Source: Lentzea sp. NEAU-D7
GTDB lineage: Bacteria > Actinomycetota > Actinomycetes > Mycobacteriales > Pseudonocardiaceae
NCBI RefSeq assembly: GCF_026242055.1
Contig: NZ_JAPJDL010000001.1
Span: forward strand, 372,001 to 436,000
Length of the DNA stretch: 64,000 nt
Reading direction: 5' to 3'
Shown here: positions 10,620-18,251 of the stretch, one piece after another
Layout: every line of letters begins with the position of its first letter
Numbering within the stretch: the first letter of the stretch is position 1
Program-made: the position numbers and the translations under genes
Notes under the pieces: generated by a model
Told to the model about the DNA's origin: nothing
The model's database searches: none
Seen by the model: the letters and a program-made list of their open reading frames with translations, nothing else

Positions 10620-11693
10620 TCAGAGGCCGGACGCGGGGACGATCACGCGCCGCCAGCCACCGGGGTCGGGCAGGACGCCGCGCTGCGTGTCGACCAGCGC
10701 CTGGCGCAGCTCGCGGGTCACCGGTCCGGCGGTGCCGTCGCCGATCACCCAGTCGCCGTCGCGGTCGCGCACGGTGCCGACCGGCGTCACCACGGCCGCC
10801 GTGCCGCAGGCGAAGACCTCCGTGATCAGGCCCGCCGCGCACTCCTCGCGCCACTGGTCCACCGAGATCCGCTCCTCGCGGACGGTGTGACCGATCCGGT
10901 CCGCCAGCACGAGCAGCGACTCGCGGGTGACGCCGGGCAGCAGCGTGCCGGTCAGCCCCGGCGTGACCACCTCGGTGCCGGAACCGGTGCGGCGCACGAA
11001 GAACAGGTTCATCCCGCCCATCTCCTCGACCCACCGGTGCTCGGCGGCGTCGAGCCACACGACCTGCTGGCACCCCGCCTGGCGGGCGAGGTTCTGCGCG
11101 ACGAACGACGGGCCGTAGTTCGCGGCGCACTTGACGTCGCCGGTGCCGCCCAGGACGGCGCGGCTGTGCTCGCGGCTGATCAGCACCGAGACCGGTTCGA
11201 GGGCCTTGTCCCCGAAGAAGCCGCCGGCGACGAACGCCATCAGCAGGAACCGGTACTCGTCGGACGGGCGCAGCATCAGGTTCGGGTCCGTCGCGAACAT
11301 CAGCGGCCGCAGGTAGAGGCTGATCGACGGGTCGTCGGGCAGGCCGGCGCCGTCCAGCAGCACCAGGTCGTCGATCGCGGACAGGAAGTCCTCCACCGGC
11401 AGCTCCGGCATCGCCAGCCGGCGGGCGGAGCTCTGGAACCGCAGCGCGTTGCGGTCGGGGCGGAACACCGACACCGAGCCGTCGGGGCCGCGGTGCGCCT
11501 TGAGTCCCTCGAAGATCACCTGGGCGTAGTGCAGGCCGATCGTCGCCGGGTGCAGCGGCAGCGGCTCCAGCGGGCCGACGCGGCGGTCGTGCCAGCCGTC
11601 GACGGCGTTCCAGGAGAGGCTGACCATGTGGTCGGTGAAAGCGTCGCCGTGGCCAGGGTTGCTGGTGGCGGGCGAGCTGAGCTGCGTGGTCAT
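10620..11693 (-). CDS. ilvE: Branched-chain amino acid aminotransferase
   Basis: PLP fold-type IV aminotransferase, 357 aa, the normal length for IlvE. The PLP lysine lies in GTGDVKCAANYGPS, and the family motifs EEMGGMNLFF and FACGTAAVVTPVG are present. It transfers amino groups between glutamate and branched-chain 2-oxo acids. In the cluster it may supply or recycle an amino acid, perhaps acting with the glutamate mutase and glutamate-synthase-like protein. The start is ATG 11693 in a TGATG overlap with the transporter gene. A long in-frame upstream extension is antisense-like Arg-rich sequence and is rejected. A housekeeping copy probably exists elsewhere, but this cannot be seen here. Confidence 0.92.
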   Translation of the reverse strand: MTTQLSSPATSNPGHGDAFTDHMVSLSWNAVDGWHDRRVGPLEPLPLHPATIGLHYAQVIFEGLKAHRGPDGSVSVFRPDRNALRFQSSARRLAMPELPVEDFLSAIDDLVLLDGAGLPDDPSISLYLRPLMFATDPNLMLRPSDEYRFLLMAFVAGGFFGDKALEPVSVLISREHSRAVLGGTGDVKCAANYGPSFVAQNLARQAGCQQVVWLDAAEHRWVEEMGGMNLFFVRRTGSGTEVVTPGLTGTLLPGVTRESLLVLADRIGHTVREERISVDQWREECAAGLITEVFACGTAAVVTPVGTVRDRDGDWVIGDGTAGPVTRELRQALVDTQRGVLPDPGGWRRVIVPASGL

Positions 11694-12949
11694 CAGGAGT
11701 TCCTTTCGTCCGGGATCCGCAGGTCCCGCACGTGTGGGCGGGAGAAGGCGTAGAGCAGCAGCGCGATGAAGCCGCCGGCGAACAGCAGTGCGGCGGTACC
11801 GAGGCCGAGCAGTTGGGCGAGGAGGCCGAAACCGACCATGGTGAGAGGGGTCAGCGCGTCGTCGGTGAGCGTGAGCACCGAGCCGACACGGCCGATGTAC
11901 TCCTCGTCGACGGTCGCCTGGAAGGCGCCGGACAGCATCGGTGAGGCCAGTCCCGCGACGACGCCGACCACGGCCATCCCGGCGAGCGTCGCCGCGTAGC
12001 CCGCGTTGCCGACGAGACCGAGTGACGCGGCTTGGCCGAACAGCAGCAGCACCGCGGCGCGCAGCGGTCGTTCCGGGCGCCACTTCAGGGCGATGAGGGT
12101 GCCGATCGCCGCACCGCCGCCCATCGCGGCGGTCAGCCAGCCCAGGCCGACGCCGCCCCAGCCGCGGCCCACGGCGTGCAGTGCGAGCCCGACCGCGACC
12201 ACCGGGCTGACGAAGACGTTGAGGCCGGACAACGTGATCACGAGGTCGCGGACCTTCGGCGTCAGCCTCAGGTGGTCGAGCCCGTCGCGGATGTCGGCGC
12301 GGATCGTGCTGCCGGTGGACCGCGCCAGCGGCCACCGCGGCCGGACCGCGACGAGCACCACGAAGACCACCGCGAACGAGATGAGGTCGAGCAGCATCGC
12401 GCCGCCCAGTCCCCACGCCACGAGCACGAGTCCGCCCAGCGGTGCGCCGAGCACGCCGGCCAGCCGGTCGAGCAGCTGGCGCAAGGCGGACAACCGGACC
12501 AGTTCGGTCCTGCGCACCAGCTGCCGGGGGAACGCGCCGGCCGCGGGTCCGTAGAACGCGTCGGCCACACCGAAGAGCAGTCCGACGACCATGAGCAGGC
12601 CCGCGGACACCCCGGTCGCGGCGAGCACGGTCAGTGCCACCGCGAGGACGGCGATCCGGGCCACGTCCGCGCCGATCATCATGCGGCGGGCGTCGAAGCG
12701 GTCGGTGAGCGCGCCGCCGACGATCGTCAGCAGGGCGCGCGGGATGGTGGCACAGGCCAGGACCAGGCCGGCCAGCCCGGCGTTGCCGAGCTGTGCGGCG
12801 GTGAACGCGAGGGCGACGTACCAGATCTCGTCGCCGACCGCCGAGACGCCGGTGGCGAACGCCCAGCCCAACGCCCGGCGGTCACGCCACAGGGTGCGCG
12901 GGGCCTCGGCCGTCACGCCGGGGTCGTCCACCTGGGGCACCGCGGTCAC
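11693..12949 (-). CDS. MFS transporter, probable peptide exporter
   Basis: Major-facilitator protein of about 418 aa with roughly 12 hydrophobic segments. The loop GGALTDRFDARRMM between helices 2 and 3 matches the MFS signature. It is the first full-length gene of the NRPS operon and is probably the export or self-resistance function. The preferred start is GTG 12949, giving a family-like length and a short cytoplasmic N terminus. An in-frame ATG at 13126 would add 59 polar residues of unlikely character that span the promoter region. The GTG overlaps the stop of a 17-codon reading frame (GTGA), so its translation could be coupled to that leader. Confidence 0.88.
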   Translation of the reverse strand: MTAVPQVDDPGVTAEAPRTLWRDRRALGWAFATGVSAVGDEIWYVALAFTAAQLGNAGLAGLVLACATIPRALLTIVGGALTDRFDARRMMIGADVARIAVLAVALTVLAATGVSAGLLMVVGLLFGVADAFYGPAAGAFPRQLVRRTELVRLSALRQLLDRLAGVLGAPLGGLVLVAWGLGGAMLLDLISFAVVFVVLVAVRPRWPLARSTGSTIRADIRDGLDHLRLTPKVRDLVITLSGLNVFVSPVVAVGLALHAVGRGWGGVGLGWLTAAMGGGAAIGTLIALKWRPERPLRAAVLLLFGQAASLGLVGNAGYAATLAGMAVVGVVAGLASPMLSGAFQATVDEEYIGRVGSVLTLTDDALTPLTMVGFGLLAQLLGLGTAALLFAGGFIALLLYAFSRPHVRDLRIPDERNS

Positions 12950-12999
12950 CGGAGGATCCCGGCGGGGACTGTCGGTCGATGATCGCTGGCGGACATCAT
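12946..12999 (-). CDS. Possible 17-codon leader ORF before the transporter gene
   Basis: A short frame reads MMSASDHRPTVPAGILR and stops in TGA, overlapping the GTG start of the MFS gene by 4 bp. GGAGG lies 1 nt before the first ATG and 4 nt before the second, so the second ATG (12996) is the better start. The same overlap style is used throughout the operon. This could be a translated leader that couples expression, or only a chance frame next to a ribosome site. There is no attenuator-like run of one amino acid. Confidence 0.3.
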   Translation of the reverse strand: MMSASDHRPTVPAGILR

Positions 13000-13307
13000 T
13001 CCTCCGAGACGGTTTTTCCTGGGCTGCCTTGGCTGGACAGACACCAATCTCGGATATCCCGCTATCTCGGCGGCATCTCAGAGCAATCCACTCGGATAAT
13101 TCGCGCTCAGACTCGTTGCCCGACACAGCCAGAACGGCTCTGAGCTGCGGATATGCCGTCCACTATCACACGCTGGACAAAACTGCCGGTCGTGATAGCG
13201 CCGGGATTGCCGTCGAGATAGGGACGGGATTATCGCCGCCAATAGCGTTGGGGACATCAGCCGGAAATAACCGCTGAAACACCACGCAGAACACCCAGGA
13301 GAATCTC
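12950..13307. promoter_or_regulatory. Divergent promoter region with 23-bp-spaced direct repeats
   Basis: This intergenic stretch of about 360 bp separates the minus-strand NRPS operon from the plus-strand SNPWN gene and is visibly more A+T-rich than its surroundings. It holds related direct repeats beginning GATAGCG at 13194, GATAGGG at 13217 and AATAGCG at 13241. The first two share 14 of 19 bases, and the spacing of 23-24 bp is about two helical turns. SARP regulators bind direct heptamer repeats spaced by whole turns, so this array is a candidate target of the neighbouring SARP. A ribosome site AGGAGA lies six bases before the ATG at 13308. I cannot assign -35/-10 boxes with confidence. 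Confidence 0.45.
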
Positions 13308-13535
13308 ATGGAGCACGCCGCGTTCGCCCGGATCGCCACCGCCGTCGCCGGTGCCGCCCTCGTGTTCGGCCTGGGCGCCGCGATCGTCGGCACGGACGCC
13401 CAGGCCGGCCCCGCGCAGGTCGCGGCGGAGAGCAACCCGTGGAACTCGGTGCAGGACGACAGCAACCCGTGGAACGGTGCGCCGGCCGACAGCAACCCCT
13501 GGAACGGCACGCCCGCCAGCAACCCGTGGAACTGA
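13308..13535 (+). CDS. Small exported protein with four SNPWN repeats
   Basis: A 75-aa protein of unrecognised family. Residues 1-33 form a signal peptide: a short polar start, a hydrophobic core AVAGAALVFGLGAAIVG, and a probable cleavage after TDAQA. The mature part is almost entirely four copies of SNPWN with 4-5 residue linkers: SVQDD, GAPAD and GTPA. The period is 10, 10, then 9 residues, and the last copy ends the protein. AGGAGA lies six bases before the ATG. It is divergent from the NRPS operon and convergent with the SARP gene. It could be a secreted signalling peptide, a cell-surface or metal-binding peptide, or a multi-core precursor. No modification enzyme is seen beside it. Being a real gene is likely; its function is unknown. 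Confidence 0.75.
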   Translation: MEHAAFARIATAVAGAALVFGLGAAIVGTDAQAGPAQVAAESNPWNSVQDDSNPWNGAPADSNPWNGTPASNPWN

Positions 13536-13560
13536 CGGTTCGTCGCCGGCTGCTCTGGGA

Positions 13561-16521
13561 CTACCGCCCCGCAGCCAGAACGGTGAGCGCCTCCTCGGCC
13601 GCCACCCGCTCCCGCTCCATCCCGCGGTCGCCGAAGATCCGCACCGCGTGCAGCACGAGCTCCGACGCCCGGTTCGAGTCGCCGAGGCGTGCGAGCACCG
13701 GTGCCAGGTCCACCCGGATCGCCGCCGCGCCGACGTGGTCCATGATCCGTTCCCGCGCCACCAGCGCCTGCTCGAAGTACGCCTTCGCGTCGCGGTCCTG
13801 ACCGAGCCTCGCGTTCACCTCGCCGAGGTTGCGCAGCAGATGCCCTTCCCCGATCACGTCACGGCTCTCGCGCACCATGCCGAGCACCCGCGTGAACGTG
13901 ACGAGCGCGTCCTGGTGCCTGCCCGCCCGCACCTGCACCTGACCGATCCGCCGCAGCGCGTGCGGGATCCCGTTGCGGTAGCCCGCCCCCTCGAAGATCA
14001 TGATCGCTTCGAGCAGCTGTGCCGTGGCCTCGTCGGTCCGGCCGCGCCGGCACAGGACGTCCGTCTGGTGGGTCAGGACGATGCCCCTGCCGACGAGGTC
14101 CTTCGCCCGGTCGAGGTCGCGCATGGCGTCCGCGTAGAGGACGAGCGCCTCGTCGTCGTCACCCGCCCAGCGCGCGAGCAGGCCGAGGTCGCGGCGGCAG
14201 AGCGCGAGGCCGCGCGGGTCGTCCAGCTCCTGGAACGTCGTCAGTGCCGTCGTCAGCGCCTCGTGTGCGCGGGTGGGCTGGCCGCGGTTGATGTACAGCG
14301 TGCCCAGTGAGCTCAGCACCGCCGCCGTCCCGCGGGCGTTCCCGGCGGCGCGGGTGGCCTGCAGCGCCTTCTCGTGCGTCTTCTCCCAGTCGTCCAGGTA
14401 GCCGTGCGACTCGAACAGCGTCGCGGCGGTGACGGCGAGGTCCCAGCAGGCCTCGTCGAACCCGGCGTCGGCGGCCTGGCTGATCGCCGCGCACAGGTTG
14501 GCCTGCTCGCCGTCCAGCCACTCCAGCGGATCGGCGCTCACCTGCTGCACGTAGGTCGACGGCGGCAGCCACCGCAGCGCGGTGCCGTGCAGCACCGCGT
14601 AGTCGCCGCCGTAGATGGAGCGGTGGGCCTGCTCCGCCAGCGCCAGCCAGCCGCCGAGGAGACGTTCCACCGCGCGCCGCCGCATGTCCGGCGGCACCTC
14701 GGCGTTCAGCTTCTCGAGGGCGAACAGCCGCACGATGTCCTGGTAGCGGTAGCGGAACTCGCCGGTGCGCTCGACCGTGGTGACGTCGAGCATCTGCACG
14801 TCCACCAACGGTTCCAGCAGATCCGACGGGTACCGGGAGTCGTCGTCGAGCACCGCGCCCGCGACCCAGCCGGGCAGCTCCGGGCCCTCGCCGAGGCCGA
14901 GCAGGCCGAACAGGGTCCGCGAACGGCGGTCCATTCCGTTGTGGGTCAGGGAAAGGCTCGCCCGGATGGTCATCTCGCCGTGCGCCAGCTCGTCGAGCCG
15001 GTGCCGTTCGCTGGCCAGCCGGTGCACCATCGACGCGAGCGACCAGTGCGGCCGTGCCGCCAGCCGGGCCGCGATGATCCGCAACGCCAGCGGCAACCCG
15101 CCGACGGTCCGCACGAGCGCCGCCGCGGCCTCGGGTTCCCGCGCGACCCGTTCGCCACCGATGACCCGGCCCAGCAGGTCGAGCGACTGCGCCGCGTCGA
15201 ACACCTCGACCTCGACCTGACGCGCACCCGGCACGCCGGTGAGCCGCGACCGGCTGGTCACCAGCACGGCACACGTGTTGCTGCCGGGCAGCAGCGGGAT
15301 CACCTGGCTCTCGGCGGACGCGTCGTCCAGCACCACGAGCGTGCGCCGCTCGGCCATCAACGTCCGGTACATCTCGACGCGCTCGTCCAGGCCCATCGGG
15401 ATGACCGTGCCCGGGATGCCGAGTGCCAGCAGGAACCTTCCCAGCACGTCGGCCGCGGCGGTCGGCTCCTCACGGGTGCCGCGCAGGTCGCAGTACAGCT
15501 GCCCGTCGGGGAACCGGTCGGCGACGCGGTGGCCGATGTGGGCGGCGACCGTCGTCTTGCCGCTGCCCGGTCTGCCGATGACCACCACCACGCCGACGGC
15601 TCTTCGGTCACCGCCGACGAGCACGGCCTCGGCGGTGCGGATCAGGGCCTCGTTGCCGACGAAGTCGGCGGTGTCGGCGGGCAGCTGGCGCGGGCGTTCG
15701 AAGCTCGGCGCGGGAGGCGGAACGGGCGGGCCCGGCTCGATCCGGCCGCCGGCGGTGTCCCCCGCGAGGATGGCGGACTCCAGCAGCCGCAACCGTTCTC
15801 CCGGTTCCAGGCCCAGTTCCTCGACCAGCAGGTGCCGGCCCGTCCGGAACGCCTCCAGCGCCTCGCCGGGCCTTCCCGCGCGGTGCAGCGCGAGCATCAG
15901 CACGGCGCGCATCCGTTCGCGCATCGGGTGTTCGTGGACGAGGCGGGTGACCTCACCGACGATCTGGTGGTGGCGGCCGAGTTCGAGCTCCAGTTCGAGG
16001 TAGTCCTCCGTCGCCGTCAGCAGGTCCTCGTCCAGCCGCAGTGCGCGGGCGCGCAACGCCGGGTTCGGCAGCCCGCTCAGGCAGGGGCCGCGCCACAGCG
16101 CCACGGCCGACCGCAGCAGGCTCACCGCCTCGGCCGCGCGGCCTTCCTTCACGAGCACCCTGGCCTCGGCGAGCTTGCCGGCGAAGACGTGCGAGTCGAG
16201 CGTGTTGCCGCCCAGCAGCAGCTGGTAGCCGGGCATCCGCGTGACGATGGGCAGGTCGACACCCGCGTCGGCCAGCTTCTTGCGCAGCCGTGACACGCAG
16301 ATCTGGACCTGGGTGCGCGCGGTGTCCGGGGGGAGCTGGTTCCACAGCGTGTCCACGATCTGGTCCGTGCTGACGACCTGGTTGGCCTCCATCAGCAGCA
16401 GCGCGAGCACGACCTGCTGGCGGCCGGGCGTCACCCACACCGGCCCCGCGGGCCCCTCGATCTCGATCGGCCCGAGGATCCGCAACACCGAATCCCCAGA
16501 CCTGCGCAGCACCGCACTCAC
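13561..16521 (-). CDS. AfsR/SARP-family transcriptional regulator with NB-ARC and TPR domains
   Basis: A large (986 aa) Streptomyces-antibiotic-regulatory-protein type activator. In order: an OmpR-like winged helix (about 15-95; LRILGPIEIEG, then QVQICVSRLRKKL), a bacterial transcriptional activation domain (about 100-245), an NB-ARC ATPase (Walker A VIGRPGSGKTTVA, Walker B TLVVLDD, GLPLALRI), then a TPR-rich C-terminal half (GTLYINRGQPTRAHEALTTA and similar). The start chosen is GTG 16521 with GGGAGGGG upstream. A longer in-frame ATG version adds 78 residues not typical of the family. Convergent with the SNPWN gene and next to the NRPS operon, it is the likely cluster activator. ATP binding and TPR contacts probably gate its activity. 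Confidence 0.9.
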   Translation of the reverse strand: MSAVLRRSGDSVLRILGPIEIEGPAGPVWVTPGRQQVVLALLLMEANQVVSTDQIVDTLWNQLPPDTARTQVQICVSRLRKKLADAGVDLPIVTRMPGYQLLLGGNTLDSHVFAGKLAEARVLVKEGRAAEAVSLLRSAVALWRGPCLSGLPNPALRARALRLDEDLLTATEDYLELELELGRHHQIVGEVTRLVHEHPMRERMRAVLMLALHRAGRPGEALEAFRTGRHLLVEELGLEPGERLRLLESAILAGDTAGGRIEPGPPVPPPAPSFERPRQLPADTADFVGNEALIRTAEAVLVGGDRRAVGVVVVIGRPGSGKTTVAAHIGHRVADRFPDGQLYCDLRGTREEPTAAADVLGRFLLALGIPGTVIPMGLDERVEMYRTLMAERRTLVVLDDASAESQVIPLLPGSNTCAVLVTSRSRLTGVPGARQVEVEVFDAAQSLDLLGRVIGGERVAREPEAAAALVRTVGGLPLALRIIAARLAARPHWSLASMVHRLASERHRLDELAHGEMTIRASLSLTHNGMDRRSRTLFGLLGLGEGPELPGWVAGAVLDDDSRYPSDLLEPLVDVQMLDVTTVERTGEFRYRYQDIVRLFALEKLNAEVPPDMRRRAVERLLGGWLALAEQAHRSIYGGDYAVLHGTALRWLPPSTYVQQVSADPLEWLDGEQANLCAAISQAADAGFDEACWDLAVTAATLFESHGYLDDWEKTHEKALQATRAAGNARGTAAVLSSLGTLYINRGQPTRAHEALTTALTTFQELDDPRGLALCRRDLGLLARWAGDDDEALVLYADAMRDLDRAKDLVGRGIVLTHQTDVLCRRGRTDEATAQLLEAIMIFEGAGYRNGIPHALRRIGQVQVRAGRHQDALVTFTRVLGMVRESRDVIGEGHLLRNLGEVNARLGQDRDAKAYFEQALVARERIMDHVGAAAIRVDLAPVLARLGDSNRASELVLHAVRIFGDRGMERERVAAEEALTVLAAGR

Positions 16522-16732
16522 GTCCGCCGCCCCTCCCTGTGTTCCCCCAGCGACCGACTTCTTCAATGTATGCAACACGGGATGTACTTGTATATCCGGC
16601 GGATGCTCGATCATCTCGTCTTCCGGGACGATTCCCGCCGCGGTGAGCGCCGGGAAAGCGCCGTGATAGGCCTGGGTTATCGGCAGATGAAACTCTGGGC
16701 ATTGCATTCTGAACGGCCGGAAGGAGTTCGCC

Positions 16733-17125
16733 ATGACGGGAGACGGCCGACGCACGCCCCCCAGCGCGGCGACCCTGGCCGCGGGCGTCGACCACGTCCG
16801 CTTGTCCTACCTGTACCAGGACGAGGGCGACTTGGACGCCTACGCGTCGCTGCTGCACGAGGACGTGCAGGTGCGGACACCGGGCACGCCCTCGTGCCAC
16901 GGGCGAGCCGCCGCGTTGCGCCTCGCCCGCACCACCAGAGGCACGCACGAACTGTTCAAGGTGATCGGCGACGGGTATTGCGTGGTGGCGGTCGGCCATT
17001 ACTCCCCACCGGGCACCGCGCCCGCTCACGAACCACGCGAATTCGATTTCGCCGACTTCTTCACGCTCTCCGACGACTCGCTGCTGCTGAGCCGGCGCCG
17101 GTTCTACTACCTGCCACCGCGCTGA
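16733..17125 (+). CDS. NTF2/SnoaL-like protein
   Basis: A 130-aa protein with the cone-shaped NTF2-like pattern: an N-terminal helix (DHVRLSYLYQDEGDLDAYASLLHEDVQVRTPG), a central region, and a C-terminal sheet ending in DDSLLLSRRRFYYLPPR. Family members include SnoaL-type cyclases, hydratases and non-catalytic binding proteins. No cofactor site is evident. GGAAGGAG precedes the ATG. It is divergent from the SARP gene across 211 bp, so co-regulation with the NRPS cluster is possible but unproven. Confidence 0.75.
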   Translation: MTGDGRRTPPSAATLAAGVDHVRLSYLYQDEGDLDAYASLLHEDVQVRTPGTPSCHGRAAALRLARTTRGTHELFKVIGDGYCVVAVGHYSPPGTAPAHEPREFDFADFFTLSDDSLLLSRRRFYYLPPR

Positions 17126-17147
17126 GGGCGGCCGCTACCGTGCATCC

Positions 17148-17666
17148 GTGATCGCGCCTCCGGCACGCCCGCTGGTCTTCCTCGACGTCGACGGCACCCT
17201 CCTGCCCCACGGCGGAGCACAACTGCTGTCCAGCCTCGGCCAGTGGGCCGAGTGGCAGCTCCCGTCCAATCCCCACCTGGCCGCGATCATCCCGGAGCAC
17301 GGCCCGCGACTGCTGGCCCTGGACTGCGACCTGATGTGGGCCACCGCCTGGATGCACGACGCCAACGCGGTGATCGCCCCGATCCTCGGCCTGCCACGAC
17401 TACCGGTGGCAGACCTGCCGGACGCACCGCTGGAGAACGAGGCGGGCGTGCCGCACTGGAAGACGCGCGCGTTGGTCGGGATCGCGGACGGCCGCCCGTT
17501 CGCGTGGGTCGACGACGAGATCAGCGACCTCGACCGCGTCCGGGTGGCGGAACAGCACCGCGGAGAAGCCCTCCTTCTCCGCGTCGACTCGGCGACCGGC
17601 ATCACCGACGCCGACTTCGCCACGCTCGAAGCGTGGCTGCGCTTGAATCCTCAATGGACTGGTTGA
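17148..17666 (+). CDS. HAD-superfamily-like hydrolase
   Basis: A 172-aa protein starting at GTG 17148. The HAD motif I is clear: LVFLDVDGTL near residue 10, with both aspartates. A later acidic motif reads FAWVDDEISD near residue 120, in the position of HAD motif IV. The protein is short, with only a small cap, and resembles actinobacterial 'HAD domain-containing' proteins of unknown substrate. It follows the NTF2-like gene by 22 bp. It is probably a phosphatase, but the substrate cannot be inferred. Confidence 0.75.
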   Translation: MIAPPARPLVFLDVDGTLLPHGGAQLLSSLGQWAEWQLPSNPHLAAIIPEHGPRLLALDCDLMWATAWMHDANAVIAPILGLPRLPVADLPDAPLENEAGVPHWKTRALVGIADGRPFAWVDDEISDLDRVRVAEQHRGEALLLRVDSATGITDADFATLEAWLRLNPQWTG

Positions 17667-17668
17667 GA

Positions 17669-17698
17669 CCACTTCTGGCCTGGAAGTGGACATGTTTT
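17669..17698 (+). terminator. Hairpin terminator after the HAD-like gene
   Basis: A perfect 7-bp stem (CCACTTC at 17669-17675 pairing with GAAGTGG at 17683-17689) with a 7-nt loop is followed by TTTT. It lies 3 nt after the stop codon and fits intrinsic termination, though the U tract is short. Confidence 0.55.
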
Positions 17699-17789
17699 CG
17701 CTGCTGTAAGGGTGATCTCGTTCGGCAAGCGGCCTATTCCGCGCGGTAGGCCTGGATCAGGACCACGGCGACCCTGACCATGTTCTGCC

Positions 17790-18251
17790 ATGGCGGATGA
17801 CCCTCACTCCCTGCTCGCGGCCAGGCAGAAATCGCTCCGGACTCGGCTCGACGCCTTCATCGCAACAGCTCCGGAAGACCCGCAGTGGTCCAAGATCTCC
17901 GACGAGCTGCACAACGCCGTGGAGGCACTTCTCAAGGTGCGGCGCGACATCGATGCGAACAGGCTCCTGCTTCCCCACCGCGTTCTCGGCGCGGCTGCGG
18001 CCGTAGCCGCGGTCGTGGTGCTCGTCCTGTGGTTCAGCGCGTGGAACGTGGTGCCCGCTCTGATGGCTCTTGCCGTCGGCGTCGCGCTCCTGATCAACCC
18101 CGTCGTGCGCGGAGACGGAGAACCCGGTGCCCGCACGTGGGCGGGGATCGCCGCTGTGCTCGGCGCCCTGGCCACGCCGCTGCTGAGCGGCTGGTCGGCG
18201 TTGGTCGTGCTGGGTGGAATCGGCTGGTGGATCTGGAGGTGCCTGAAGTGA
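17790..18251 (+). CDS. Small membrane protein, paired with a coiled-coil protein
   Basis: A 153-aa protein of unknown family. Residues 1-60 are soluble and helical (ARQKSLRTRLDAFIATAPEDP...), and residues 66-150 hold three or four hydrophobic segments separated by a short polar loop with GDGEPGARTW. The stop overlaps the next start as TGATG, so the two proteins are made together. No enzyme motif is visible. The N-terminal helix could pair with the coiled-coil protein encoded next. Confidence 0.7.
   Translation: MADDPHSLLAARQKSLRTRLDAFIATAPEDPQWSKISDELHNAVEALLKVRRDIDANRLLLPHRVLGAAAAVAAVVVLVLWFSAWNVVPALMALAVGVALLINPVVRGDGEPGARTWAGIAAVLGALATPLLSGWSALVVLGGIGWWIWRCLK

Noticed and set aside
6679..13126. 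Plus-strand frames opposite glutamate mutase, the FMN protein, the AspRS-like gene, IlvE and the MFS gene
   Set aside because: Low-complexity, His/Arg/Gln-rich, overlapping well-supported genes whose stops and starts interlock.
13308..13535. SNPWN protein as a lasso, lanthipeptide or thiopeptide precursor
   Set aside because: There is a Sec-type signal peptide, no Cys/Ser-Thr-rich core and no cyclase, dehydratase or YcaO gene nearby. A classical RiPP class cannot be claimed.
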